A stretch of 64,000 nt of DNA from Tetraselmis striata (Eukaryota; Chlorophyta; Chlorodendrophyceae; Chlorodendrales; Chlorodendraceae). This document shows positions 33,604-42,840 of this stretch, piece by piece. The translations under genes were made by a program, and so were the position numbers. Location of the stretch: assembly GCA_006384855.1 (NCBI GenBank), contig VCJN01003322.1:248001-312000 (forward strand), read 5' to 3'. The stretch's first letter is position 1. Every line of letters begins with the position of its first letter. The notes beneath the pieces are model-generated. The model ran no database searches. It saw only the letters and a program-made list of their open reading frames with translations, and had not been told where the DNA came from.

Positions 33604-34179
33604 GCACGAGTGACGGTGTGGGGCGCCTTTCGTCGAGCTGTTGGAGCCTTGCGAGGCCACCTTTCGGTGACCGCCGCAAAGCGCACCGTTGCAACTCAAG
33701 GGCGGGATGAGCGCCCTGTGTAAGGACCTGACCCCCCCCCCCCCCTCCCCCCACCTTACAGACTTCATTTAGATCTTCTCGGTGCGGCGCTTCTTACAGC
33801 TACAGCCGAGTGCGGCTCAACCATCCGCACACCTGCACATGGCGGCTCAACCAACCGCCTCCCGTACCATTTCATCACCGCGTCCGCCGGTTGTCACACT
33901 GCGTGTTACAACCGGTTCGCAACGACCAAGCTTCGCGCGTGTACGTTACGCGTGACAAGCGCTACGAGCGCGAAGGGCGCGCGGGGCGGCCCTCTTACCT
34001 GAACCTAGCCCCGCAAACCCGTACTGGAGCTACTGCAAATCCGTCTAGCAACTACCGGCCAACCACCGGGAACCTAACCGCTGATGTCGAGTACTTTGCA
34101 AACAGTAGTCGCCCCCCTGGTACTCTATCGGTAAGACGACGCACTTACGTGACGAGCCCGAGGCTGTCGCTCCCTGGGC

Positions 34180-35520
34180 TGCTTCACTGCGATCTCGACT
34201 GCATGATGCTTTCGGCTCAGACGAGTTAGGACAGCGGACGCTCGACCTGCTCTCCAGCTCCCTCACCGCTCAGACACACAAGAGCTACGCCGGCAGACTG
34301 TCTCAGTTCGCGGAGTTCTGCCACGACTCCGAGAACATCACCCCGCTCGAGGCGACTACTGCTACTGTCGTCCGGTGCGTTGCGTGGAGTGGTGAGCGAG
34401 GACACATTGGCGCTAAGTTACTGCAATATCGGTCTGCAATCAACACATCCTTCGAGCTGCACAGCCTCGACCCAATCGCCAATGACATGACAAGGACCCG
34501 TATATACCTGAGTAGATCTTGTAGGGTCGAATAAGTAATCCTTACCGGTTTTATTTGCGATATAAAATACAGTATTCGTTATTTGTTCCACTGTTGCTTT
34601 CGGGAATTCACACTTACCATACAGGTAAGGATTACCATATTTTTTTGAATGGTGAGCGAGGACACATTGGAGCTAAGTCACTGCAACCATAACTGTCTGC
34701 AATCAACACGTTCTTCGAGCTGCACAACCTCGACCCAATCGCCAAGGACTGCCTACACCTTACTGCAGCTAGACGTGGGCTGATGCTGCGGCAGCGCCGT
34801 CCGGAGGCCGCCCCCTTGCGAGTTCCTCTGCCTTCTGATGTGGCTTACAGTTTCGTCGAGAAGGCCGAGTTAATTATGTCTGCTCCCACCACAGAGTGCC
34901 AGCACGACGTCCGGGCCCTCATGGCCTCGGTTGCTAACTTCACGTTCTTTGCCAAGGGACTTACTGGCGTCTCCTGCCGAGTGCGGGATGTGCATGTCGA
35001 CGATTATAACATTACCCTGCATGTGTACCGCGAGAAAGGTCGCGCTGGCCGACGGGGACCCGACGACTTGCGCGTGCTTCTCCTTCCGGTGTCAGAACAC
35101 CCCCGAATTGCGCGCCTCCTGCACCACTTCATTGACAACGTACAATATGTCCCCCTGGTTATCATTCGTTGCCTTGGCTGAAACAAACTTCTGGGCGGCC
35201 ACCCCAAGCGAGCAGTCAAAACCTTGGACCGCCGCTACCATGTCAGACTGGTTGTCCACAACCGTCCGTCTTGTCGGTGCTGCCCCTCCCGCCGGCACTT
35301 CCTGGACCTCACACAGCCTTCGCAAGGGAGCAGCGTCTGCTGCGAATGCCATCGGAGTTCCAGTGTCCCACATTCGCTACCAAGGCGGCTGGGCCACTAA
35401 CTCCGACGTCGTTCTGGACTACATCGACCCCAACGTTCTTCCTTCGTCACCTGGCGCATGGTTCTTCTTTGCTTGGCCACATCGCCCCCCTATTACGCCA
35501 CTTCCTAGTCCAACATGACT
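34180..35520 (+). pseudogene. Tyrosine recombinase of copy B, interrupted
   Basis: The core-binding region (34215-34480) reads LLSSSLTAQTHKSYAGRLSQ and FAEFCHDSENITPLEATTAT. A small insertion and a ~97-bp duplication (34391-34747) break the frame. The catalytic part resumes at 34783: FFAKGLTGVSCRVRDVHVDD, HVYREKGRAGRRGPDDLRVL, then a frameshift near 35160. Box II follows (SHSLRKGAASAANAIGVPVS) and the tyrosine block GGWATNSDVVLDYIDP (about 35387-35434). At the presumed box I position B has Lys where A has Arg. Unlike copy A, box II and the Tyr block are here in one frame, so B shows the normal C terminus. Confidence 0.65.
34535..34635. mobile_element. Tiny MITE-like insertion (101 bp, 12-bp terminal inverted repeats) inside recombinase B
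   Basis: The ends are GTAATCCTTACC at 34535 and its exact complement at 34624-34635. The interior is AT-rich and non-coding. It is bracketed by two ~97-bp direct copies of recombinase sequence (34391-34485 and 34651-34747). Confidence 0.6.
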
Positions 35521-35634
35521 CCGCAGCGGTGGCCTTTCCGGTGCCTCCTTCATGACCGGGCGCTACCCCTTCTCCGTCAATCCACCGCTCTCTCCGTTCG
35601 CTTATAACTAGCAAAACCAGACTCAACTTTGAAA

Positions 35635-35944
35635 TGATCTAAACTAGTTTATGGGGTTTCCTCCCTTGACCTAACCGCTTTTCAGCTACAAGTGTTGTTC
35701 AGTGGTACGGGAGCTAGGCACCTGTCGCTGCGCCCTTTTTGGGTGCAGCATGAGTAGACATAAAAGCAGCCATAACAGCTGAGCCTGCCATCTTCCAGTT
35801 TTCGCTGCGTTACACGCAGCGCCCTACCTCCCTGACTCCGTTTTCCCTCCTCGCTTTTTACTTTACCTTCCTGCCAATTTCGGCTCTTGACTGTGTAAAT
35901 CAGCCTGCGCGACCTTCTTGGCACAACCAGACTCAACTTTGAAA
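35635..35944 (+). repeat. A2-B2 unit, 310 bp, element termini without an interior
   Basis: It begins exactly like the 5' end of copy A (TGATCTAAAC versus TGTTCTAAAC) and ends exactly like its 3' end (CAACTTTGAAA). It includes the CGCTGCGT-TAC-ACGCAGCG hairpin at 35803-35821. It abuts B1 with no spacer. It may be the A2-B2 half of a split direct repeat or a deleted element inserted in tandem. Confidence 0.7.
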
Positions 35945-36295
35945 CCGGGTAGTGATGAGCAGGCGGGCATTATACACGCGATACGTGGTCCGACCCGACC
36001 GCCATCACACAGGCGCAAGCCCAGCGAGGGAACGCTCCGTGTGCCAATAAAACAAGCGTCAGCGGGTGTCCCGCAGGCCACTTCACAGTGGTCATCCAGC
36101 GCGCTGCCGGTGACTGAACACCCGCTTCGTGGTGTTCGCTTGTTGCATACCGAACATCGCGCGCGCCCCTCGCGCGCTGCTGACGTTGCCCTAGCACCTA
36201 GCATGCTCACCACCGCTCCCAGCCTTGCGCTAATCGTCCACCCGCTTTTCCGGGGCACCTTCCCCCATCGCCCCTCCTCCCCCCCAACCACCGCC

Positions 36296-37031
36296 ATGTC
36301 TCATCGCCCCGAGTCCAAGTGGCACGAGCTGCCGTCCGAGTTGCTGCTCGCTGTCGGTCGCACCCAGGCAAGCGCGAGCAGCCTCGTGGCCCTGTCCATG
36401 GTCTGTCGAGCCTACCGGTGAGTGTCCCTTTCTGACCGGCAACTGATCCCCCCCCCCCCCACCCCCCCCCGCCCCCCCAAATATTTGACACATCCGCCAC
36501 CGGAAATAGTGCCGTGGTGGGTCTCATCGGCACGGGCGAGCTATGCACAGGCCTCGCGCCTTGCCGCTCGGTACTCACCGCGCGGGAGAGCGGTAACGCC
36601 ACGTACTGCTATGCCCTCGCTGACCTTGGAGCCCCGCCGAGCGCAGGTCCCTGGGCGACAACGAGTGCCTTTGGCGCGAGCTCTGCATCTCCAAGTATGG
36701 CGTCTCCCCTACGGCGTCGCCCCCGAGCTGGAAGAAGCTGTACAGGCGGGGCGCCCAAGCACCCCCCCCCCCCCCCCCCCCCCCCCCGGCGCGCGTAGGG
36801 GCTCTAGGCGGCAAGATACACTTCATTACTATCGGGCGTATCGGCATCCCTCGTTTCTCCCCTTCCTTTGATAGGGCTGCGACCTGCTGCGACTGAGTTT
36901 TCCTTTTTTGCAGATATAATCATGAGCTGCTATACCAGCACGTCCTGCAGAACACCGTCAACGTCCTGCGCGATTTTAACCTGCGACAGGGCCAGGCGAT
37001 GCGCCTGCCGAACCCCATTGGCGTGCGATGA
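36296..37031 (+). CDS. Small F-box protein, 3 exons, 112 aa
   Basis: The exons 36296-36417, 36647-36745 and 36914-37031 are in phase. The start ATG has a good context (CCGCCATG). The F-box spans roughly residues 7-42: SKWHELPSELLLAVGRTQAS then SLVALSMVCRAYR. Next come LGDNECLWRELCISKYGVSP and SWKKLYRYNHELLYQHVLQN, a layout common in short F-box proteins with no separate substrate domain. F-box proteins recruit substrates to SCF ubiquitin ligases through SKP1. Intron 2 would use a GC donor (TACAG|GC) if the reading LYRYNHELL is right. Both introns carry poly(C) near the donor (36448-36460 interrupted; 36762-36787 pure). The reading frame upstream of the ATG is open but featureless. Confidence 0.75.
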
Positions 37032-37182
37032 GTCCCCCCCCTCTTCCCCGTTGCGGAGAACTGTACCATGAATTGTACGAAAATGAAGCCCCACGTGGCG
37101 CACCCTGGGCCCTCATCTACGTTGATGTTCTGATGGTCTACAGTGTGGCGCGCAAGTGTTCTGCACTGCATGAGAATGTGAA

Positions 37183-37187
37183 TGTAA
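37183..37187 (+). terminator. Candidate poly(A) signal TGTAA of the F-box gene
   Basis: It lies 152 bases after the stop codon, followed by CAAAG. Confidence 0.4.
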
Positions 37188-38211
37188 CAAAGCCCGGGTC
37201 CAGACCGCCACTTCTGGCTAGCAGTTTTCCCGCTGGAGAAGATGTGCTCCTGGTGCACTGCTCCGTTTGCCGGCCCGAGCTTGCACCGCCCACCAGGAGC
37301 AGCTGGTGCTACCTCACCTTGATTCCCACTCAGCCCCCAATGAAGTTGTGCATGCTTGGCAAATCTGTGCTTAGTTATGATAACTCGCCATTGAAAGTGA
37401 TTTGCACCGGTGTACGTGCTGCTCGTGCCCGCACACACTCGGCCGCCCTGAGGGCCTGCCTTATGCTATGGTCTTGTATGTACCAAGCTGCCTACCCCGA
37501 TTCCCGTGTCACCCCTGGCAGTGACACCACGCTGCCATGCTGTACTATGTGCCATGCTATATACCATGCTACACTGTCGCATGCTCCCAACCTTCGGGTG
37601 CCGACACAAGCTGTGAACCTGCCCTACCTGTTATACATCGACAAGCTTGTGTTGAACCTATTAAGTACCGCAAACACTCCGTTAAGTAGCATCAGATGGT
37701 ATGCCATCCCAGGGTAAAGCTGTCAGGTTCTCATATGTGCATCGGCACCTGCACGGCTCCAGGCTGCTTCATGGGGTGGCAGCGCGTGGATCTCCAGGTG
37801 TGATTGTATTCATGTAGGACAGTCACCACTAGTCAGCTGACCGCCGCTCAAACATCCGCTTTATCGTTGGGCTGGGTGGCGGGGCTGAACAGGTAGTAGC
37901 AGCGCTGCACTGTGAACACGACGAGCTACATGCCTAGCAGATGTGGCCGTTCTCACATTTTTCCTGCTGTTGCCGCACTGACACCGGGAGTCCAAATACG
38001 AGGTGTACGGCGGGTTCATAGAGATAGGAAGCCCCCACCAACCCGGCCCCCAACCGGAAGGCTGAAAGCCGCTCTCCAATGGGGAACCATGCCGCATGAG
38101 GCATCGGTTCGCGCAGCCAAACTAACCAGTGTAGGTGCTGACGTGGCGATGCACCCACAAGCAAGCTGGGGGATTTGGGGGGATGCTGGGGGCAGAGGGC
38201 AGCATGTAGGA
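37188..38211. other. Intergenic region between the convergent F-box and prohibitin genes
   Basis: A plus-strand frame is open from 37028 to 37717, but it starts in the F-box stop region, has no motif and is rich in Cys/Pro, so it is not called. CCATGCTATATACCATGCTA near 37550 is a short repeat. Confidence 0.35.
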
Positions 38212-38216
38212 TTACA
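38212..38216 (-). terminator. Candidate poly(A) signal TGTAA of the prohibitin gene
   Basis: TTACA on the plus strand, 31 bases beyond the prohibitin stop on the minus strand. Confidence 0.5.
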
Positions 38217-38246
38217 TTGCTGCACTGCACCTACCCGCCTGCCTGC

Positions 38247-39721
38247 CTAGGCCGAGCCGCTGTTGAGGCCCAGCAGCATGTTGCCGCTCTGGGGAAGATA
38301 CACCACGTTGCGGCTCTTGGACATCGTGGACGCCACGTCCTTGGCGGCCTCGATGCGGCGCAGCTCGATGAGCCCGTTGCCGGCAGCCTTGGTTGCTTCA
38401 GAGATGAGCTTGGCGGCCTCGCTCTCGCCCTCCGCCCTGATGACCGAGGCCTGGGAGAGAGAGGAGCCAGTTGCGTCAGTTGCGCGGCTGGCACCAAGGG
38501 TTATGTGGTAGAAGCGTCCCCGGAGCGGAGTAAAGTGAAGGCGGAACTGAATCTGGCGAATTTCGCTGACCTCATCCCGCGGAACAGACCGACATTTGAG
38601 GCATTCAGAATACAGTATTCTGAATGGGATTACTGGCTGATTTCAGGGCCGGAAATGGGGATTCGTAACGAATTCCTATCCACGTTTCACAGGAACCCCC
38701 AGATAAAGATTCCCCAAGCCGACTGCATGACTGTGGTGCGGTGAGTATTACTGCGATTCAACTGAATTCAGGCTGAATCGCAGAGAACTTGACTTTGGGT
38801 TATTGTGGGAAGCTGTTGTTCCGGAGCTGAACTGAGCTAAAGTTGCAACTTCAGCCTAAAGGGCCTTGTTGCGCACAAGGCTACTTCGCCCAGCCATAAC
38901 GAGTGGTGGCGGTGGATTTGTGAGGAGGAGACCCAGAGGGAAGCCCGGGGGGGGGGGGGGGGGGGTGCCCACCTTGCGCTCCTGCTCGGCCTTGAGCACC
39001 ACATACTTGGCGCGCTCAGCATCCTGGTACGCCACCTGCTTGGCCTCGATCGCCTTGGCAAACTCGGTGCCAAAGGACAGGTGGGTGATGGCGACGTCTT
39101 CCAGCAGGATGTCAAACTGCGAGGCGCGTGCCACGAGCTGCTCCCGCACCTCCTTGGAGACCTTTGGGAGGAGGGGATGGGTTAATGGGACGGCCGGAAC
39201 CCACGACCCTGGGGACTGTGGCGGCGGGCTGGGATTGGTGTGTGTGTGTGGGGGGGGGGGGGGGGGGGGGGGGCTACCTGGTCGCGCTTGGTGAGCAGCT
39301 GGTCGGCATTGTAACGCGCCACGACGGACTTGAGCACCTCGTTGCCAATGGAGGGCAGTACGCGCTCGTCCCAGTCCAGGCCCAGACTGGAAAAGATCTT
39401 GGGGAGCTGATCCTGGTCGGGCCGGGACAGCACCCGCAGGCTGATGTTTACCATCTGCAGGTCGCGGGTGCCGGTGACGGAGCTGATGGTGCGTGGCCGG
39501 GTGCGGACGTCGAACACGTGCGGGGTCTGCAACCAGGGCACCATCATGTGGGTGCCCTCCCCATAGCTGATATCCGACACTCCGGAGAATCGGTCGAAGA
39601 GCACCGCCCGCTCGCCGCCGTCCACGTTGTACAGCGCCGCCTGCACCGCGCTGCCCGCGAGCCCCAGGCCCACGGAGTAGCGCGCCAGGCGGCCAAGGAA
39701 GTTGGCGGCGGGCTGCGCCAT
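38247..39721 (-). CDS. PHB: Prohibitin, 3 exons, about 278 aa
   Basis: The exons on the minus strand are 39721-39278 (148 codons), 39161-38973 (63) and 38450-38247 (67 plus stop), all phase 0. Landmarks in order are a hydrophobic N-terminal anchor ([20 protein letters not shown]), [88 protein letters not shown], the coiled coil [40 protein letters not shown] and [10 protein letters not shown]. Length and order are normal for the PHB/SPFH family. Prohibitins form ring complexes of two paralogues in the mitochondrial inner membrane. Which paralogue this is cannot be decided by eye. Both introns start with poly(C) on the sense strand, 3-7 bases after the donor. A 3' splice site just upstream of the ATG (ATCCGCAG) hints at a 5'-UTR intron. 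Confidence 0.93.
38947..38965 (-). repeat. Poly(C) 19 (sense strand) at the start of prohibitin intron 2
   Basis: G run on the plus strand. On the sense strand the donor GTGGGCA is followed directly by the Cs. Confidence 0.95.
39250..39273 (-). repeat. Poly(C) 24 (sense strand) at the start of prohibitin intron 1
   Basis: On the sense strand the donor is CAG|GTAG followed at once by 24 Cs and then a CA-repeat, within a 116-base intron. Confidence 0.95.
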
Positions 39722-40215
39722 GTCGCCCGGCTGGATCTGCGGATGTGTGCTGGGTGGGGATCCGGCGGCCGCGAGTGGTTCCCTTGCTGCCGCGAGCTGC
39801 AATACGCACAGCGTCTGGGCTTGACGGGGTGCAGCCTGGGTGGGGCGGGGCGGGGTTGGCGCGGTGCGCTGTGGGCAGATCATCGCACCTCCGCGGCCGC
39901 GCGGCGGCCACAAGCGCAGCAGGAGCGACGATGTTGAGGGCGCAGCAGCAGGGCGAGCGACGTGGCGGCGCGCGCGCGCAAAAGCCGCTACGCCGACAAA
40001 TCGCCGACACAGTTCTAATTGTCGCCTTTAACTAAAAATCCTTTAAATTCTTTCTGCCGGAGTGCAGACGGCCAAGTCTGATTGCCCGTGCTCATTCCGC
40101 ACCCTCTTCTGGTGCTGCATCCACCTCGCAACTGCTGTAGTGGATGTTTCCTGCTGCCTATTCGGGCGGTGGTTTCTTGATCGCCTTATGCAGCTAGCTC
40201 ATGTTATTACTTAAC
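39722..40215. other. Promoter and 5'-UTR side of the prohibitin gene
   Basis: A GC-rich stretch (39740-39980) is followed by AT-rich DNA. No TATA box or other element is called. Confidence 0.3.
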
Positions 40216-41279
40216 TAATCCTTATAAAATGTTCCATGTTCCATGTTGCCGCTTGCCGCCCATTTGGCCTTCCGGCGGCTCATGTCCTCTCCCTTGCCGA
40301 GCCATGCTCTTGTGCCTCTTGCTCCTTCTCGGTACAAGGTATGCTGGCCCGTTTTGAGGATGTTGGCGTGGAGTTCACTCCTTCAACTTGTGCGGTCGCA
40401 TACGCTGATCACGTGGCACGTTGCTCTGGGGGCGACTCCAATCACGCCGCACACGAGTGGGCGGCACATGGCCTTTCCGACATTTGCCACGACGTGGAGT
40501 CCGCGCTGGGCGTGGGTGTCCAGATCCTCACAGACCCGTCGGTGCTTGTTTCTCTCCCGAAGGGCAGCGCCGGCCGGCCGGCCGATGTTGGGCTTTTTGG
40601 GTATGGCGGTATCCGCGGAAACACGGTTGTTGTCGATACCACCATTGCCCCTATCCTCGGCGTGTCAAGCTCGGATCCAACGATTGCTTTGCGGGCTGTA
40701 AAGCGCCACAAAATCCAGAAGTATGACGAGGGTGTCCGAAACGCCGCCGGCATGCTTCGCTTTGTTCCTTTCGCCGTTTCCGAGTTTGGCTCGCTGGCCC
40801 CGCACGCCGAGGCTTTCTTGGTGGAGCTCGCGAAAGCTAGCCACACACACGCTGGCCAAAAAATCGGCCAGCTCTTATCTGCGTGGCGCCGCCGTTTCTC
40901 CTTGCTCATCAACATGGCACATGCAGACAACGTTCTTGGCCGGGTCGCGGCCGCGCGTGCGGCACGTGATGGTGCTCCTGCGCCTGCGTCGCGTCGCTCG
41001 TCGGCGTGTGTTGCTATGACCCGGGTCATTGGCTGCAAGCGTCCTCGCCGCGGCTGATAGCCTACCCCGGGGCGGGGGTCCCTTTGGTTCATGGCAGCTA
41101 AGTGACTTCGTGGTTCCCTTGGCTCCTTCTTGGTTCTTGGCTCCCTGTCCTCCTGCTCGACCTTGGTTTCAGGCTTGTGTCTCTCTTTTGCTGGCAACCT
41201 TTCATAGTTGCTGTAAGTTCTGTTTGTAGTGCGCTTTTGTGAAAGCCCTTATGTAATAAATCCCATAATCCTTATAAAA
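40216..41279 (+). mobile_element. 5'-truncated non-LTR retrotransposon with a 14-bp target-site duplication
   Basis: TAATCCTTATAAAA at 40216-40229 is repeated exactly at 41266-41279, flanking a 1,036-bp insertion (40230-41265). The insert holds one open frame with an endonuclease-like domain and a ~210-base 3' tail ending in ATGTAATAAATCCCA. A 5' truncation with a 12-16 bp duplication is the classic product of target-primed reverse transcription. Confidence 0.8.
40236..41057 (+). CDS. C-terminal region of a non-LTR retrotransposon protein (endonuclease-like domain), 5'-truncated
   Basis: The plus-strand frame is uninterrupted to the stop at 41055-41057; the ATG at 40236 is probably fortuitous because the element is truncated. 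It has a C-x...H...C/H cluster (CSGGDSNHAAHEW), RPADVGLFGYGG, TVVVDTTIAPI, KRHKIQKYDEGVRNAAGMLR, FVPFAVSEFG, and a helical tail ending GCKRPRRG. The order RPADV...DxT(I/V)xxP...K..KY......F.P...ExFG matches the region downstream of RT in a class of plant/fungal/algal non-LTR elements, possibly a PD-(D/E)xK restriction-like endonuclease. The lack of stops over 273 codons suggests a recent insertion. Confidence 0.65.
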   Translation: MFHVAACRPFGLPAAHVLSLAEPCSCASCSFSVQGMLARFEDVGVEFTPSTCAVAYADHVARCSGGDSNHAAHEWAAHGLSDICHDVESALGVGVQILTDPSVLVSLPKGSAGRPADVGLFGYGGIRGNTVVVDTTIAPILGVSSSDPTIALRAVKRHKIQKYDEGVRNAAGMLRFVPFAVSEFGSLAPHAEAFLVELAKASHTHAGQKIGQLLSAWRRRFSLLINMAHADNVLGRVAAARAARDGAPAPASRRSSACVAMTRVIGCKRPRRG

Positions 41280-41360
41280 ATAGGGCCGACCGATCCGGCG
41301 ACTGAGATTTTGGTCCTTGTATGTTTTGCACACCGCCCTGCTTTGATTTAACCCCCCCCC

Positions 41361-41711
41361 TGTTAGGGTTGCGCCTAGCGACTACCCTAATACCACCTGC
41401 GACGTTTTATGGCCAAGTAATCTTACTGTTGTACTGCTGATATTTCAGCACGCGTATTATGTACTGGTACGGCCACAACCAGGCGCCAGTAATAAATATT
41501 CCTTGTAACAGAAATACAGTACGCGCTACAACTCCTAATCATCAGGATAGCGCTACTAGCTGCCTGTCCGCGGTGCCCAGTTGGACCGGTATAGGATAAA
41601 TATCCAATGCCACCAGCATGTTGTAAGAGATTACATTCCGCAACTAACTCAATTCGCCAAACGCTACGAGTAAGAGCCTTGTTTCACTAAGTACTGCCAC
41701 GAGTACTTACA
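41361..41711 (+). repeat. 5' LTR of the deleted chromodomain element (351 bp)
   Basis: TG...CA ends. It differs from the 3' LTR by a short CT insertion (near 41555) and a handful of substitutions, so insertion is fairly recent. Confidence 0.9.
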
Positions 41712-42716
41712 CTGGTTTATCTGGACAATATTTACAGACACCATGGTCTCAACAGATGTATCATCTCTGACAGAGATCCCAGGTTCACTTCAGTGTTCTG
41801 GAAATCATTGTTTACAGCTCTGCAAACTAAGCTAAATATTTCCAGCGCTTATCACCCGCAAACTGACGGTCAAACTGAACGCACCCACAGAACTATTGAG
41901 CAAATATTACGTGCGTTTGTTCACAAGCAACATGACTCTTGGTTAAGCCATTTGGCTCTTGCTGAATATTCTTACAACAATTCAGTCCATTCAGCAACAC
42001 ATTATGCCCCTTTTGAGGCAATTTATGGCATGATGCCACTGACACCACCTGATCTGATTGCTACTGCCAACCAAGATGCACGCAACACAGTTGCAAATAT
42101 TCAAGATATTCACATGTTGATTACTGAGCAACTGAAGCTTGCTGATGAATATCAAAAGGTCTATGCCGACCGCAAAACCAGCCCTGTTGAGTTCGCAGAA
42201 GGAGACAAAGTCTGGCTCTCAACGGAGCACTTGCTCATACGCAACCAGCCGGCGCGCAAGTTCCGACAGCGCTACATCGGCCCCTACCCGGTCACAGCCA
42301 AGATCTCCAGCCAGGCGTATCGTCTGCGCCTGCCACCAACGTTCGACTGCCACAATGTGTTTCACGTCAGTCGACTGCGCCAGTGCGTCAACCCAGATGC
42401 ACAGCCCGATACAATACCGTCCAGTGTGGAGCCCCCTGTCGACGAGTTCGTCGTTGAACGCGTGCTCGATTTCTCTATCGAGCGCCGCGAGGATCTGTAC
42501 AAGCGAGGACTCTGCCTCGTCTTTCTGGTGCGTTGGCTGGACTACGACTCAAGTCATGACAGCTGGGAACCATACAGCGCGCTGCGACGTGTCGAGGCGC
42601 TACACGATTTCGCGAGGACGAGCCGACATCTGCAAGACACGCTACGCTCAAAGGAATACGCCAACCTGCGAGCGCGCCACCCGTCGCGTTTTCCAGAGTC
42701 CATCCCGGAGCGTTGA
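41712..42716 (+). CDS. Integrase C-terminal half with chromodomain (truncated Ty3/gypsy pol)
   Basis: The frame is open from the LTR boundary to a TGA at 42714-42716. It starts LVYLDNIYRHHGLNRCIISD, i.e. past the zinc finger and the first catalytic Asp, and includes SDRDPRF (second Asp) and YHPQTDGQTERTHRTIEQ (catalytic Glu). The linker and GPY/F-type domain (RQRYIGPYPVTAKIS...AYRLRLP) follow. The chromodomain reads FVVERVLDFSIERREDLYKR then FLVRWLDYDSSHDSWEPYSA. Chromodomain integrases target histone-marked chromatin; without the first Asp and zinc finger this protein cannot be a working integrase. The frame is nevertheless intact over 335 codons. Confidence 0.85.
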   Translation: MVYLDNIYRHHGLNRCIISDRDPRFTSVFWKSLFTALQTKLNISSAYHPQTDGQTERTHRTIEQILRAFVHKQHDSWLSHLALAEYSYNNSVHSATHYAPFEAIYGMMPLTPPDLIATANQDARNTVANIQDIHMLITEQLKLADEYQKVYADRKTSPVEFAEGDKVWLSTEHLLIRNQPARKFRQRYIGPYPVTAKISSQAYRLRLPPTFDCHNVFHVSRLRQCVNPDAQPDTIPSSVEPPVDEFVVERVLDFSIERREDLYKRGLCLVFLVRWLDYDSSHDSWEPYSALRRVEALHDFARTSRHLQDTLRSKEYANLRARHPSRFPESIPER

Positions 42717-42840
42717 CACCTACTGTTGCTGTTGCTGCTGCTATATATATCACGCTTCCACTGCCAACCGACATATGGGCCAGGCCTTCGGCGACGCGAA
42801 AAGACACTTTCCAGTTCGTCATTTATCAGAGGGGTGGGAA

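Larger units (their letters stand above)
33097..35944 (+). mobile_element. Tyrosine-recombinase element, copy B, with B1-A2-B2 repeat arrangement at its 3' end
   Basis: Same family as copy A, opposite orientation. In order: ORF1 block (about 33165-33600), a 14-C run at 33732-33745 (copy A has nine at the same place), the RYEREGRAG block (about 33950-34110), then the recombinase (34180-35520). The 3' end is ACCAGACTCAACTTTGAAA (B1, ending 35634), then a copy of A's 5' repeat (A2, 35635-35821), and ACCAGACTCAACTTTGAAA again (B2, ending 35944). The A1 repeat is missing at the left; the first 17 bases of the foldback element's terminus occur at 33097 instead. The left boundary given is therefore only the start of recognisable similarity. 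Confidence 0.65.

Noticed and set aside
37028-37717. A 229-codon plus-strand frame after the F-box gene
   Set aside because: It starts at the F-box stop region and runs across the likely 3' UTR and poly(A) signal, with no domain. Length alone is not enough, though it should be looked at if transcripts extend there.
38856-40010. A 384-codon minus-strand frame across the prohibitin gene
   Set aside because: It overlaps exons of the prohibitin gene out of frame at its 5' end, reads through poly(C) introns as poly-Pro, and only its last part coinc­ides with exon 2. The spliced prohibitin model explains the region.
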